Origin: an uncultured Blautia sp.
Lineage (GTDB): Bacteria; Bacillota; Clostridia; Lachnospirales; Lachnospiraceae
Assembly (NCBI GenBank): GCA_934378195.1
Contig: CAKRPO010000002.1
Location: 54,901-118,900, forward strand
Direction: 5' to 3'
DNA length: 64,000 nt
Positions 24,333 through 36,099 of the stretch are shown here, piece by piece (positions within the stretch are counted from its first letter, which is position 1; every line of letters starts with the position of its first letter). The position numbers and the translations under genes are program-made. The notes under the pieces are model-generated. The model made no database searches. It saw nothing but the letters and a program-made list of their open reading frames with translations, and was not told where the DNA came from.

Positions 24333-25313
24333 ATGGCAACGATCAAAGATGTAGCGGCTCTCTCCGGCGTATCCGTTACTACCGTATCTCGTGTACTAAA
24401 TAAAAGAGGGTACATTTCAGAAGATACGTACAAGAAAGTATACGATGCAATGGCTGAATTAAATTATCAGCCCAACCAGCTTGCCCGCAGTCTTTCCAAG
24501 CAAAAAACCAATTTCATAGGCCTTCTGGTTCCTGACGTTTCTCATCCTTTTTTTGCAGAAATGACACATTTGCTCGAAATTTCTCTTTTTAATCATGGAT
24601 ATAAACTTATACTTTGCAACACACAGAGAAATGATGCACGAGAACAGAGTTATCTGGATATGCTTCGACAGAACAAAGTAGATGGAGCAATTGTAGCTAC
24701 TCACTATCTTCAGACTTCTGACTATAAGGATTTGTCTCTTCCACTCGTTGCAATGGATGTATTCCTTGATGAGTCAATTCCTTCTGTTCACTCTAATCAT
24801 ATTCGCGGTGGTAAGTTGGCCGCCCGTCCTTTTATAGACGGCAATGCGCACTGTGTCCTTCAGATTCGTGGAGACTCTGACATTAAATCTCCTGCCTGGA
24901 TGAGACATTCTGTATTTGCAGATGAATTGCTTGAACATAATATCAAATGTATTGATCATGAATTAAAAGCCGATGAATTTGATATTTCCTCTTACTGCAA
25001 GATCATTCAGGAGCAGTTAAACCTTCATCCTGAAATTGATGGTGTTTTTTCAACAGACATTATCGTATCTTATGCAATAAAATGTATTCTGGAAAATGGG
25101 AAGAAGATCCCGGATGATTATATTATTGTCGGATATGACGGTGTAGATATCTGCAATTATGTATATCCTTCTCTTTCTTATATACGCCAGCCATTTGAAG
25201 AACTTGCTGACACGATTGTTGATGTACTGTTACGAAAAATAAACGGTGAAAACCTGACAGATGATATTGTTGTGAATGGTGTCAGATACATCGCAGGAAA
25301 TACTACACGATAA
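24333..25313 (+). CDS. LacI/GalR family transcriptional regulator
   Basis: A 326-residue repressor. The N-terminal helix-turn-helix reads IKDVAALSGVSVTTVSRVLN (about 4-23), followed by the hinge NYQPNQLARSLS and a periplasmic-binding-protein-like effector domain ending in an IRQPFEELA segment. The ATG at 24333 has GGAGG 7 bases upstream; the frame is open a little further but family length supports this start. It is divergent from the ABC/GRE operon and three matching operator-like sites lie between them. The inducer is presumably the imported sugar or its product. Confidence 0.93.
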   Translation: MATIKDVAALSGVSVTTVSRVLNKRGYISEDTYKKVYDAMAELNYQPNQLARSLSKQKTNFIGLLVPDVSHPFFAEMTHLLEISLFNHGYKLILCNTQRNDAREQSYLDMLRQNKVDGAIVATHYLQTSDYKDLSLPLVAMDVFLDESIPSVHSNHIRGGKLAARPFIDGNAHCVLQIRGDSDIKSPAWMRHSVFADELLEHNIKCIDHELKADEFDISSYCKIIQEQLNLHPEIDGVFSTDIIVSYAIKCILENGKKIPDDYIIVGYDGVDICNYVYPSLSYIRQPFEELADTIVDVLLRKINGENLTDDIVVNGVRYIAGNTTR

Positions 25314-25320
25314 ATAACAC

Positions 25321-25378
25321 CAAAGGAGACTGTTATTTAACAGAAGATCCCCTCTGTTTCTGATAACAGTCTCCTTTG
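25321..25378. terminator. long-stem terminator after lacI-type gene
   Basis: CAAAGGAGACTGTTAT (25321-25336) pairs perfectly over 16 bp with 25363-25378, followed by TTTTATTG on the plus strand. The interior holds a second inverted repeat (AACAGA/TCTGTT). It lies between the regulator and the convergent amidohydrolase gene and may serve both. Confidence 0.75.
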
Positions 25379-25412
25379 TTTTATTGTGATATTTTTATTA
25401 TTCAGCCCAATC

Positions 25413-26282
25413 TTATCTTCTCTGAAATCTGTCCCTGATCTCTTTCTCGCCTTTTTCAAGCCATTTTGATACTTCCGGTGAAGTACCCAAAATCTGTCTG
25501 AAACTTTCGTATTCCTGACAGATTCCTTTACCATGTGACACCATATAGGCACCGGCATCACTGCCGGGTGCTACCTTTACCTTCTTTGCAAACGCAAGGC
25601 GTACCAGGTTCTCTGCCTGTACGATGATCGGCCTGAGGACCTCATCGTCGTATCGTCCACAGCCTATAAGATTACGGACAGTTACCAGCGTCGGAACCCA
25701 CACCGTATCGCTCTCTGCGAGCATTGAAAGCGTTTCTTCATCCATATAATTGCCATGTTCCAGGCTGTCCACACCGGCTTCGATCGCAGCTCTCGTTCCA
25801 TATGCACCATTCGTATGGCTCATGACTGCAAACCCTTCTTCATGAGCAATATGTACCATTTCTTTTACTTCTTCTGCCTCCAGCGGTTCTCCTGTCACTT
25901 TGCCGTGATTCTTAAAATCCAGAAGTCCGGTCGTCATGATCTTGATAAAATCCGCGCCCTCTTCTCTGGCCTTTAAAACCAGTCCGTGATACTCTTTAAG
26001 ATCATCAAATCCCCGTCCCACGATTCTTCCATAATGTCCGTTTTTGTGGATTGCAAAAACAGGTGTCCGATAATCAATTCCGTATTCCGGAGCCAGTCTT
26101 GCAGCAAGAGAAGCCACTCCATAAGGATCACCGCCATCTCTTACAAAAGAAACCTCTGCTTCCTGATATGCCCGCAGACATTGCCGCACGGCTTCTTCAT
26201 TTGCCTTTTCCCGGTGTAATGCTACTGCCTCCCGATAGTTTACACCATTCATTAATGCATGTGCATGACACTCTCCAAACAT
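25413..26282 (-). CDS. metal-dependent amidohydrolase, short form
   Basis: A 289-residue TIM-barrel amidohydrolase that begins almost at the first metal motif: GECHAH (His6, His8). The other ligands are visible as FIKIMTTG (Lys), VMSHTNG (His), SLEHG (His) and PGSDAG (Asp). The beta-sandwich domain that normally precedes the HxH motif in imidazolonepropionase/prolidase-like members is missing, so this is either a natural short subfamily or a trimmed gene. It follows alaX with a 16 bp gap in the same direction. GAGGTAAG lies before the ATG. Substrate unknown. Confidence 0.85.
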   Translation of the reverse strand: MFGECHAHALMNGVNYREAVALHREKANEEAVRQCLRAYQEAEVSFVRDGGDPYGVASLAARLAPEYGIDYRTPVFAIHKNGHYGRIVGRGFDDLKEYHGLVLKAREEGADFIKIMTTGLLDFKNHGKVTGEPLEAEEVKEMVHIAHEEGFAVMSHTNGAYGTRAAIEAGVDSLEHGNYMDEETLSMLAESDTVWVPTLVTVRNLIGCGRYDDEVLRPIIVQAENLVRLAFAKKVKVAPGSDAGAYMVSHGKGICQEYESFRQILGTSPEVSKWLEKGEKEIRDRFQRR

Positions 26283-26298
26283 CTTCTCTTACCTCAGA

Positions 26299-27450
26299 TC
26301 ACTGTTTGAAGAACTGACGGATCTCATCTTCTGATGCCTTGACAGATCCCTGTACAAAGAATGGCTTACCGCCTCCGCGTCCGTTTAATGCCACATTCAT
26401 CTCTTTTGTAAACTGACGCAGATCACCATTCTGTTCTCCTATCGCATATTTGTAACTTCCATCTCCATTAGAAGAAAATACCGCACAGCATCCGCAGCAT
26501 TTCTGCATGATGGCATCTGCCATTCTGCGCACCTGATCCGCTTCAAGTCCTTCCTGGAAAAGAAGAACGCTGCCGGCATCTTCCCATTTCTGCGCCTCTG
26601 CCGTACAAAGTGCATCAAACATATGATTCACCTGTCCCTTGAGACGGAAGTTTTCATCCTGCAAACGTACCACTGCTGCCGCAGTCTCTCCGATCTTTGC
26701 AGAAAGCTTCACAGACACCTGGCGGTTCTGGTCATTGACCATATTCAGGTAATCCATAACTCTCTTTCCGCAGATCATCGTGAGTCGGATGCCCTCATGA
26801 AAATTCTCAACTGTAAGGATCTTGACTGCACCGATCTCACCGGTATGTGTCACATGTGTTCCACAGCAGGCGCAGAGGTCAGAACCAGGAAAACGCACCA
26901 GACGCACCTGTCCGGTCAGTTCCTTCTTGCTTCGGTAATCCAGCTTATCCAGCTCTTCTCTGGATGGATAGGTAATCTCCACCTCGCTGTTTTCCCAGAT
27001 TTTACGGTTGGTCTCTGCCTCAATCTCAGCAAGCTGTGCTTCCGTCAGCACGCCACTTAAATCCACAGTGATCACATCACTGCTCATGTGGAATCCAACA
27101 TTGTCATATCCATAAGCTTCATGCACCAGACCGCTGACGATATGCTCTCCGGAATGCTGCTGCATCAGATCAAATCTTCGCTCCCAGTCGATCTTACCGG
27201 TGACTTCTTTTCCTGCTTCGATTGCCTCCTTTGTATAATGGATGATCTCTCCATCCTTTTCCTGGACATCCAGAACTTCAACCGTATCCAGTGTTCCCAG
27301 ATCACATGGCTGTCCGCCGCCTTCCGGATAAAAAGCGGTCTGGTCCAGAACGATCTCATAGCCTTTTTTCCCTTCTCTGCATTCCAGTACTTTTGCAGTA
27401 AATTCTTTCTTATATACATCTTCATAATATAATTTTCTTGTCTCACTCAT
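26299..27450 (-). CDS. alaX: alanyl-tRNA editing protein (AlaX-L type) with DHHA1 domain
   Basis: A 383-residue stand-alone editing protein. The first part is the AlaRS/ThrRS editing fold, with FYPEGGGQP (about 40-48), the zinc-ligand pair QQHSGEHI (about 97-104) and LCACCGTHVTHTGEIG (about 191-206). The C-terminal 130 residues form a DHHA1-like domain ending in GRGGGKPFFVQGS. It hydrolyses Ser or Gly wrongly attached to tRNA-Ala. It shares a transcript with the amidohydrolase gene downstream. AAGGA precedes the ATG. Confidence 0.92.
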   Translation of the reverse strand: MSETRKLYYEDVYKKEFTAKVLECREGKKGYEIVLDQTAFYPEGGGQPCDLGTLDTVEVLDVQEKDGEIIHYTKEAIEAGKEVTGKIDWERRFDLMQQHSGEHIVSGLVHEAYGYDNVGFHMSSDVITVDLSGVLTEAQLAEIEAETNRKIWENSEVEITYPSREELDKLDYRSKKELTGQVRLVRFPGSDLCACCGTHVTHTGEIGAVKILTVENFHEGIRLTMICGKRVMDYLNMVNDQNRQVSVKLSAKIGETAAAVVRLQDENFRLKGQVNHMFDALCTAEAQKWEDAGSVLLFQEGLEADQVRRMADAIMQKCCGCCAVFSSNGDGSYKYAIGEQNGDLRQFTKEMNVALNGRGGGKPFFVQGSVKASEDEIRQFFKQ

Positions 27451-27534
27451 GCTGTAATGTCCTTCTTTCTAAATATCAATGTCTTTCTTAGCTTTCACGG
27501 ATGTTCGACTTGAATTTTGTCTTTTCTGCACTTT

Positions 27535-27563
27535 AGTATACCACAGCTTCACTTTTCTGAACA
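27535..27563 (-). promoter_or_regulatory. extended -10 promoter of alaX operon
   Basis: Minus-strand TGG-TATACT forms an extended -10 (27535-27543); the -35 TGTTCA (27558-27563, 17 bp spacer) is weak. Located directly after the atp operon terminator. Confidence 0.5.
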
Positions 27564-27564
27564 G

Positions 27565-27598
27565 AAAAAAGGGAAACTGCCGTGGTTGCAATTCCCCT
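27565..27598 (-). terminator. rho-independent terminator of atp operon
   Basis: On the minus strand a GGGGAATTGC...GCAGTTTCCC hairpin is followed by TTTTTT (27565-27570), about 15-40 bp after the atpC stop. Confidence 0.75.
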
Positions 27599-27610
27599 TC
27601 TGCATCATAA

Positions 27611-28024
27611 TTATTTATTTAAGTTTCTGGTCACACGAAGTCGTGTCATCGCTCTGGCGAGTGCGGCCTGGCTTCTGTGATACTCTACGATACTCTGCTT
27701 CTGGCGGAGCTGCTCTTCGGCACGGTCACGTGCTTCTTCAGCTCTGCGGATATCGATTTCTTCCGGACGCTCTACGGTCAGGCAGAACAGTTTGGCACGG
27801 TTATTGATCATTTCTACAAATCCCGCGCTTACTGCTACTTCTTCCCAGTTTCCTTCTGCATCCTGAAATCGGAGTTCTCCCGGAACGATCGCACAGATCA
27901 TATTGGCATGGTGTGCAAGGAATTCTTTCTGTCCGTCTTCTGCCGGAATGATCAGAGACTGTGCACGTCCTGTAAAGAACTGTCTGTTCGCAGCGTATAT
28001 CTCAAGACCGAATGTATTCTGCAT
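27611..28024 (-). CDS. atpC: F-type ATP synthase epsilon subunit
   Basis: A 137-residue protein with the N-terminal beta-sandwich (LEIYAANRQFFTGRAQSLIIPAEDG, given in two parts: LEIYAANRQFF and AQSLIIPAEDG) and a C-terminal two-helix arm rich in Glu, Arg and Gln. It is part of the central stalk and regulates ATP hydrolysis. It is the last gene of the atp operon, 13 bp after atpD, followed by a terminator. Confidence 0.95.
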   Translation of the reverse strand: MQNTFGLEIYAANRQFFTGRAQSLIIPAEDGQKEFLAHHANMICAIVPGELRFQDAEGNWEEVAVSAGFVEMINNRAKLFCLTVERPEEIDIRRAEEARDRAEEQLRQKQSIVEYHRSQAALARAMTRLRVTRNLNK

Positions 28025-28037
28025 AAGCCTTCACTCC

Positions 28038-30325
<2,288 letters not shown>

Positions 30326-30396
30326 AAATTCCTCCTGCCGGTTACTGTCTCTGACCTGGTTGTCATATCACAGTAATCGCATTCTTTAGACATAAT

Positions 30397-31911
30397 TTAT
30401 TTGGTAGCTGCACGGTCTTTGAACTCGTCTGCAACCTGAAGGATCTTTTCTCCCAGTTCATCACTGAGCACTTTGGTCTCTTCGATCTCTTTACCGATCT
30501 CCGGATAAACATTATCGAAGTATGCCAGCATATCAAGCTGATACTGCTTTACATGCTTCTTATCCACATGAACGAGTTTCTTGTGTGTCGCTGTCCACAA
30601 AGTGATCACCTGCTCATGGAGTGCAAGTGGATTACACAGTGGCTGCTTCAGAAGTTCCATCAGGCATCCGCCATATGCAAGCTGTGCCTTGGTCGCATCA
30701 TCCAGATCAGAACTGAACTGGGTGAACACTTCCATCTCACGATACTGTGCAAGATCGATACGAACACTTCCGGAAGCTTTCTTCATTGCCTTTGTCTGGG
30801 CAGCACCACCAACTCGTGATACAGAAAGTCCGACATTGACAGCCGGTCTCATACCAGAGAAGAACAGGTCACTTTCCAGGAAAATCTGACCATCTGTAAT
30901 AGAAATTACATTGGTCGGAATGTATGCAGAAACATCGCCTGCCTGTGTCTCGATGATCGGAAGAGCTGTAATGGAACCGCCTCCCATCTCATCATTCAAA
31001 CGGCTGGATCTCTCCAGAAGTCTGGAATGCAGATAGAAAACGTCACCAGGATATGCTTCACGTCCCGGAGAACGTTCCAGTAACAGAGACAGTGCACGGT
31101 ATGCAACTGCATGTTTACTCAGATCATCATATACGATCAGTACATCCTTCCCCTGATACATGAAGAACTCTGCAAGAGCAGTTCCTGCATAAGGAGCAAT
31201 GTACTGAAGCGGTGCACAGTCACTTGCTGTGGAAGAGAATACTGTTGTGTATTCCATTGCACCGTATTTTTCAAGGTTAGATACGACTTTGGCAACTGTA
31301 GATGCCTTCTGTCCGATCGCTACATAAATACAGATCACATCCTTGCCTTTCTGGTTCAGGATGGTATCAATTGCAAGAGAAGTCTTACCGGTCTGTCGGT
31401 CACCGATGATCAGCTCACGCTGTCCACGACCGATCGGGAACATGGAATCCAGTGAAAGGATACCTGTCTCCAGCGGTACTGTTACGGATTTACGGTCGAT
31501 GATTCCTGGTGCAGGATTCTCTACCGGGCGATATCCCTCTTCTTTGATCTCGCCTTTTCCGTCAATCGGAGCACCAAGGGCATTCACGATTCTTCCTACA
31601 TAACCATTACCTACAGGAATACCTGCCTGTTTACCGGTTCTGGTTACTTTGGTTCCTTCTTTGATTCCGGTATCTTTACCAAACAAAATGCATCCCATGC
31701 TGTTGGTACGGATATCCTGAACCATTCCCTTGAGTCCATTTTCAAATACTACAACCTCACCATACATGGCATGGTCAATTCCGTATACGGTTGCAATTCC
31801 GTCACCTACAGAAATAACTGTTCCCACTTCCTGGTTCTGGCTGATCTCGTCATAATTCTCTATTTCTTCTTTCAGAATAGAAATAATCTCATCTGGGTTG
31901 ATTGCACTCAA
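30397..31911 (-). CDS. atpA: F-type ATP synthase alpha subunit
   Basis: About 504 residues with Walker [10 protein letters not shown] and the alpha-subunit landmarks PGIIDRKSV and [17 protein letters not shown]. It is the non-catalytic nucleotide-binding partner of beta. A GTG at 31920 overlaps the atpH stop, but that GTG is part of a GGAGGTGA ribosome binding site; TTG at 31911, 6 bases on, is the better start. The exact N-terminus should be treated as tentative. Confidence 0.96.
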   Translation of the reverse strand: MSAINPDEIISILKEEIENYDEISQNQEVGTVISVGDGIATVYGIDHAMYGEVVVFENGLKGMVQDIRTNSMGCILFGKDTGIKEGTKVTRTGKQAGIPVGNGYVGRIVNALGAPIDGKGEIKEEGYRPVENPAPGIIDRKSVTVPLETGILSLDSMFPIGRGQRELIIGDRQTGKTSLAIDTILNQKGKDVICIYVAIGQKASTVAKVVSNLEKYGAMEYTTVFSSTASDCAPLQYIAPYAGTALAEFFMYQGKDVLIVYDDLSKHAVAYRALSLLLERSPGREAYPGDVFYLHSRLLERSSRLNDEMGGGSITALPIIETQAGDVSAYIPTNVISITDGQIFLESDLFFSGMRPAVNVGLSVSRVGGAAQTKAMKKASGSVRIDLAQYREMEVFTQFSSDLDDATKAQLAYGGCLMELLKQPLCNPLALHEQVITLWTATHKKLVHVDKKHVKQYQLDMLAYFDNVYPEIGKEIEETKVLSDELGEKILQVADEFKDRAATK

Positions 31912-31916
31912 CGTGT

Positions 31917-32420
31917 TCACCTCCGGGTCAGTTTCTGTTGCAGCATACGGTAACGTCCCCGCATGCTCCAGTCAAATTCACGTCCGTCTGCCTGGAGGAT
32001 GAATCCTCCGATCAGACTTTTGTCTTCTATCATTTCTATTTCGGCCTGTTCAGCCTGAAATTCCCGGCACAAAAATGCTTTGATGCCTTTCAGCTGTTCT
32101 TCTTTCGGCGGTGTGACATAACGCATCACCGCATGAAGAATCTTCTTCTGCTTTCTGCAGATCTCTTCATAGTCCTCAAAGATTTCCTCCAGAAGTCCTA
32201 TGTTTCTGTGTTTGCAGGTAACCTTGATGAAATTCTTCATTTCTTCAGGAATCACCCGGTCAATCACTCTGCTCTTTGCTTCAAAAGGCACCAGTGGGTT
32301 CTCGAGACTGTCTGCCAGCCCCGGAACCTCACGGAAGATTTCTTTTGTTGTCTGTACGGCCTGTGTCGGAACAGAAAGCTCGTACAATGTTTTTGCATAA
32401 TTAACGGCGGTCGCTGTCAT
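31917..32420 (-). CDS. atpH: F-type ATP synthase delta subunit
   Basis: A 167-residue peripheral-stalk subunit. The start [14 protein letters not shown] is a typical delta N-terminus, and the C-terminal [20 protein letters not shown] block is the conserved family signature. It links the b dimer to the top of F1. ATG 32420 with AGGTGAT upstream is preferred over a GTG nine bases earlier. It overlaps atpF by 20 bp. Confidence 0.95.
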   Translation of the reverse strand: MTATAVNYAKTLYELSVPTQAVQTTKEIFREVPGLADSLENPLVPFEAKSRVIDRVIPEEMKNFIKVTCKHRNIGLLEEIFEDYEEICRKQKKILHAVMRYVTPPKEEQLKGIKAFLCREFQAEQAEIEMIEDKSLIGGFILQADGREFDWSMRGRYRMLQQKLTRR

Positions 32421-32910
32421 CCGGATCACCTGCTTCTTCTATAAATTGATCATATAAGGATAAATCCTGATCTGCTCCACTGTTCTTACCAATGATCTTA
32501 GCTGCAGCTTCCATAGCAAGCTCTGCAACATCGCCTTTCATCTGACGCATTGCATTCTCGCGTTCCATACGGATGTCTTCCTGTGCCTTTGCAAGCATGG
32601 CATCTACTTTTGCGGTTGTCTCTTCTACTGTATGGTCTGCCTGAGCTTTTGCTTCTTTTCTGGCCTGTTCCATGATCTGGTAGGATTCTTCTTTTGCAGA
32701 TTTTAAAGCACCCTCATACTGTTCCTGAAGTGCTTTTGCATTATCCTGTCGTTCCTTTGCTTCTGCAAACTGCTGGTCGATCATCGCTTTTCTCTGGTCC
32801 ATCACATTTATGATCGGTCCGAATAAAAACTTCTTCATCAAAAGATACAGAACCAACAGGTTGATGATTGTGAAGACAAGGTTGATATCAATCTTTATCA
32901 CCTGGTCCAC
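32401..32910 (-). CDS. atpF: F-type ATP synthase b subunit
   Basis: A 169-residue protein with one N-terminal membrane helix (FTIINLLVLYLLMKKFLF) and a long charged coiled coil (about 35-140) rich in Ala, Glu, Lys and Gln, the peripheral stalk. The start is a GTG: either 32910, or GTG at 32901, which has the better spaced AGGTGG. The C-terminal acidic tail ([12 protein letters not shown]) extends beyond the usual end. Confidence 0.95.
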   Translation of the reverse strand: MDQVIKIDINLVFTIINLLVLYLLMKKFLFGPIINVMDQRKAMIDQQFAEAKERQDNAKALQEQYEGALKSAKEESYQIMEQARKEAKAQADHTVEETTAKVDAMLAKAQEDIRMERENAMRQMKGDVAELAMEAAAKIIGKNSGADQDLSLYDQFIEEAGDPDDSDRR

Positions 32911-32952
32911 CTGCCTCTCTTATCCTGAATAATTCTCATTATCTTTTATCTA

Positions 32953-33177
32953 TTAGCCCAGCATGATGATGATCAGAAGACCGATTACGAAACCATAGAT
33001 AGCAGTTGCCTCGGCAAGTGCACATCCTAACAGAAGGTTCTTGCTGATCTTGCTCTCTGCTTCTGGCTGTCTTGCGATTGCTTCTACTGCTTTGGATGTT
33101 GCAAGACCGATACCGATACCTGCACCGATACCTGTAAGAACTGCGATTGCTGCTCCGATTGCTACTAATGTTGACAT
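32953..33177 (-). CDS. atpE: F-type ATP synthase c subunit
   Basis: A 74-residue hairpin of two membrane helices joined by an ARQPEA loop. The ion-binding carboxylate is Glu56 in ALAEATAIYG. The positions that hold Gln and Ser in Na+-coupled rings are Ile23 and Ala57 here, which favours H+ coupling. ATG 33177 with AGGAGG upstream gives the normal length; an in-frame extension to 33201 contains the ribosome binding site and is rejected. Confidence 0.96.
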   Translation of the reverse strand: MSTLVAIGAAIAVLTGIGAGIGIGLATSKAVEAIARQPEAESKISKNLLLGCALAEATAIYGFVIGLLIIIMLG

Positions 33178-33262
33178 AATTTTTTCCTCCTCGATTGACA
33201 AAAATAATTCAAAATAATGGATTTTGATGATATTTCATAATCCTGCATCTGTTTATCTGCTT

Positions 33263-33985
33263 TTATTCGATTGCTTCCTTGATAAACAGTGATGTTAAAA
33301 ATACGAATACGTACGCCTGAATGAATCCGTCAAAGAAATCAAAGTACAGGCTGAATGGTATAGGAAGTATTGCCGGACATATAAATTCAAGCAATTTCAT
33401 TACTACGAAACTTCCCAGAACATTACCAAATAATCGCATACATAATGATGTCGGCCTGATTGCCAGTTCCAGAATATTGATCGGAAGCATGATCGGAACC
33501 GGTTCTGCAAAACTATGCAAGAAGCCCTTGAGACCTCGTTTGTGAAAACCCGAGTACTCGATCAGAATAATGCTCATAAGCGAAAGTGCAATGGTCACAT
33601 TCATATCCTTGGTAGGTGGTGTGAAACCAAAAACACCTGCAATATTGGCTATTCCAATATAAATTACGGTAGACATCAGATAAGGGATGTATCTCTTCCC
33701 TTCCTCTCCCAGAATTCCCATGAAGAAATCCTGGAGGAAACTTACTCCTGATTCCAGAAGAAGCTGTTTCTTGCCTGGATTCTCAACCTTGAGATTACGA
33801 ACCAGTATCAAAGAAAGTACTAACAGTACTGCCATGATCACCCATGTAACAACTACACTTTCAGCAATCGGCACTCCGCCAAACACCGGTATCGTAAATG
33901 CAGTCTTGCTTTCCAGCTCTTCTGCCAGTGTGGCTGATAAATTTCCCGTCTTTCTCCCTCCTTTTCTCTCGACCGTACTACCCAT
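33263..33985 (-). CDS. atpB: F-type ATP synthase a subunit
   Basis: A protein of about 240 residues with five to six membrane helices. The essential Arg lies in the fourth-helix segment LELAIRPTSLCMRLFGNVLG and the C-terminal helix holds FDGFIQAYVFVFLTSLF. It forms the ion half-channels beside the c ring. The N-terminal start is uncertain: ATG 33985 lacks a good ribosome binding site, while an AAAGGAGG lies 24 nt inside the reading frame without a clear start after it. No atpI is found upstream. Confidence 0.95.
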   Translation of the reverse strand: MGSTVERKGGRKTGNLSATLAEELESKTAFTIPVFGGVPIAESVVVTWVIMAVLLVLSLILVRNLKVENPGKKQLLLESGVSFLQDFFMGILGEEGKRYIPYLMSTVIYIGIANIAGVFGFTPPTKDMNVTIALSLMSIILIEYSGFHKRGLKGFLHSFAEPVPIMLPINILELAIRPTSLCMRLFGNVLGSFVVMKLLEFICPAILPIPFSLYFDFFDGFIQAYVFVFLTSLFIKEAIE

Positions 33986-34021
33986 CAAATTGGTATGACC
34001 GGTCTGCCGTTTGATGTCTAT

Positions 34022-34049
34022 ATTTTACGCTTCGTCAAAAAAAAGTCAA
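34022..34049 (-). promoter_or_regulatory. promoter of atp operon
   Basis: Minus-strand TTGACT (34044-34049) and TAAAAT (34022-34027) with a 16 bp spacer, about 35 bp upstream of atpB. Confidence 0.6.
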
Positions 34050-34111
34050 TATCCATTCTCACCATATTGTCCAAAAATGAAATTTAAAATTATGCATTTT
34101 TCACAATTATA

Positions 34112-35092
34112 TTAAATATAACCACTTATTATAAGTGACACTTCCCCATAGGATAAAACAGCCAAAGAGCCGTCACTTTCCTCCACTTTAAGCCGTCCAT
34201 CCGGGCAGATTTCCAACGCTTTTGCCTTGCGTACTGTCTTTCCGTCTGATATAGAGATTTCCCGTCCCGGGACTATATTATGCTCAATATATTCCGGCGG
34301 AAGCCTAAGCTCCTTCGTCTCTTCCAGAAGCGCATTGACGATCTCTGCAGCCAGCCGGCTGCGCTCCAGACTGCCAGCTTCTTCACGGTCTGCATAAAGG
34401 CCACCTGCGATTCCTCTCAGTTCCTCCGGATAACCTCCTGCTGCTTCAAACAGATTCAGTCCTATCCCGACTACAGCAAATTGAATATCGCCACTCTCGA
34501 AGTCTGTAACTGCCTCTGTGAGGATACCGCATACTTTCTTTCCATTATGATAAAGGTCATTCACCCATTTGATATCCAGCTCAATCCCTGTGACTTTCTG
34601 TACCGCTTTATAGACAGCTACTGCTGCCTCCGCAGTCAGCAGGAGGCTTTCCTGAAGACTGCCCTTCGGCTCAAGAATCACACTCAGATAGATCCCGGCA
34701 TCCTGCGGTGAATAAAACGGACGTCCCCGCCTGCCCCTTCCTTCTGTCTGACTTCCCGCCAGAACGAAACTTCCGTGTCCTGCCTTACCACTGATCGCAG
34801 CTGCCTTGGCAACGCGATTCGTAGAATCCACTTCCTGTTCTACCTGTATATATACATCCTGAGATAGCAAAAAAGGCCGTATTGCCTCAACAGAAAGTCG
34901 ATCATTCGCTTTCATCAGCATATAGCCTTTATTTGCTCCCGCTTCTATCATGTATCCTTCTTCCCGCAGAGACTTCACTGCTTTCCAGATTGCCGCCCTG
35001 GTACAGTGGAGCTCTTCGGCAAGTTTCTCTCCCGAAAGTGTTTCTCCTTTTTGTTGCTCCAGAATTTCCAAAAGTCTTGATTTAACGGTCAT
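34112..35092 (-). CDS. birA: bifunctional biotin-protein ligase / biotin operon repressor
   Basis: A 326-residue class II BirA. An N-terminal winged helix (about 1-60, ATRAAIW-type helix in ELHCTRAAIWKAVKSLREEG) precedes the ligase domain with GRGRRGRPFYSP, VDSTN and IKWVNDLY motifs, and a short C-terminal SH3-like domain. It makes biotinyl-AMP, biotinylates acyl-CoA carboxylases and can repress biotin genes. It follows the WYL regulator with a 3 bp gap. GGAGAAG precedes the ATG. Confidence 0.95.
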   Translation of the reverse strand: MTVKSRLLEILEQQKGETLSGEKLAEELHCTRAAIWKAVKSLREEGYMIEAGANKGYMLMKANDRLSVEAIRPFLLSQDVYIQVEQEVDSTNRVAKAAAISGKAGHGSFVLAGSQTEGRGRRGRPFYSPQDAGIYLSVILEPKGSLQESLLLTAEAAVAVYKAVQKVTGIELDIKWVNDLYHNGKKVCGILTEAVTDFESGDIQFAVVGIGLNLFEAAGGYPEELRGIAGGLYADREEAGSLERSRLAAEIVNALLEETKELRLPPEYIEHNIVPGREISISDGKTVRKAKALEICPDGRLKVEESDGSLAVLSYGEVSLIISGYI

Positions 35093-35095
35093 ATT

Positions 35096-36088
35096 CTATT
35101 CTTCTCCATAATTCATCAGAGTCTTCTTTAAAAATGATATGTATTCCCTGCGTACATTCTCCGGTGATACGATCACTGCCCCGGTACCAAGGCTTGCGAT
35201 CCACCCAAAGAACTTCGGACTGACGCTGATCTGTGTCTGCATAGAGAAATGCGCCTCATCACGGGCGATCAGCATAACATCCTGTCCGAAACGGTCCAGG
35301 ACCACTCCTGCCAGTCGGTTCTCAAACTCCATCCGGACCGGAGTCTCCTTCCCACCGAACATCCCGAATGTTCCGGCCGTAAATTTCTCCATATCGAATT
35401 CTTTAAAGATACGCTCTCCGTTTCGCTTATAATTCTCAATATTGATATGTTTGATCTTGTCAACTCGATAATGCTTGACGATTCCATTCTTTTCATCCAG
35501 ACCCAGCAGATAATAATTCTCATTCTTCCAGATCAGCTTCCACGGGCTCACCCGGTATCGCTCACCGCCCCGTCTCTTCCTCAGGTTCTTGGAAAGATCC
35601 CATTCATAATACTGAAAAGTAATCTGATGGTTCTCTGCGATCGCATCATAGATTCTCTCTATATTCTCATAAATCTCTCCATTCGATGACTTCACACCAG
35701 GCACAATATAAGTCTGACTCTGAAGCTTCTTCGCCTCGCTGATACTGGTCAGCGCTTCCAGCTTGCGAAGCAGTCCTCTGGACTGCTCCTGCGTAAGAAA
35801 TCTGGAAGACTGTACGGCATCCATCAGAATCTTGAGCTCCGGAAGGGCAAACTTCCGCTCTTCAAGATAATATCCGGCTATACGTCCTCTGCGATTCCCG
35901 ATCTTCATTCCAAAAAAGCGCAGAGTCTCGATATCATCATAGACCGCCTTACGCTCTACACTGATTCCATATCCGTCCAGATACTGTATGATCTCTGCCA
36001 CAGACATCGGATGCTCTCTGTCTGTCCTCTCATCCAGTGCCTTCATCAGATATAAGATTTTCAGTTTCTGATTAAATGATTTCGGCAT
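35096..36088 (-). CDS. WYL-domain transcriptional regulator
   Basis: A 330-residue protein with an N-terminal winged helix (ILYLMKALDERTDREHPMS... region, 1-75; SVERKAVYDDIETLR recognition segment), a central WYL domain containing WKLIWKNENYYLLGLDEKNG and a C-terminal WCX-like extension. WYL domains sense ligands such as nucleic acid fragments; PafBC-type members control DNA damage genes. It lies 11 bp after the small membrane protein gene, behind LexA-like boxes. GGGAG precedes the ATG. Target genes unknown. Confidence 0.88.
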   Translation of the reverse strand: MPKSFNQKLKILYLMKALDERTDREHPMSVAEIIQYLDGYGISVERKAVYDDIETLRFFGMKIGNRRGRIAGYYLEERKFALPELKILMDAVQSSRFLTQEQSRGLLRKLEALTSISEAKKLQSQTYIVPGVKSSNGEIYENIERIYDAIAENHQITFQYYEWDLSKNLRKRRGGERYRVSPWKLIWKNENYYLLGLDEKNGIVKHYRVDKIKHINIENYKRNGERIFKEFDMEKFTAGTFGMFGGKETPVRMEFENRLAGVVLDRFGQDVMLIARDEAHFSMQTQISVSPKFFGWIASLGTGAVIVSPENVRREYISFLKKTLMNYGEE

Positions 36089-36099
36089 CGCATTCTCCC

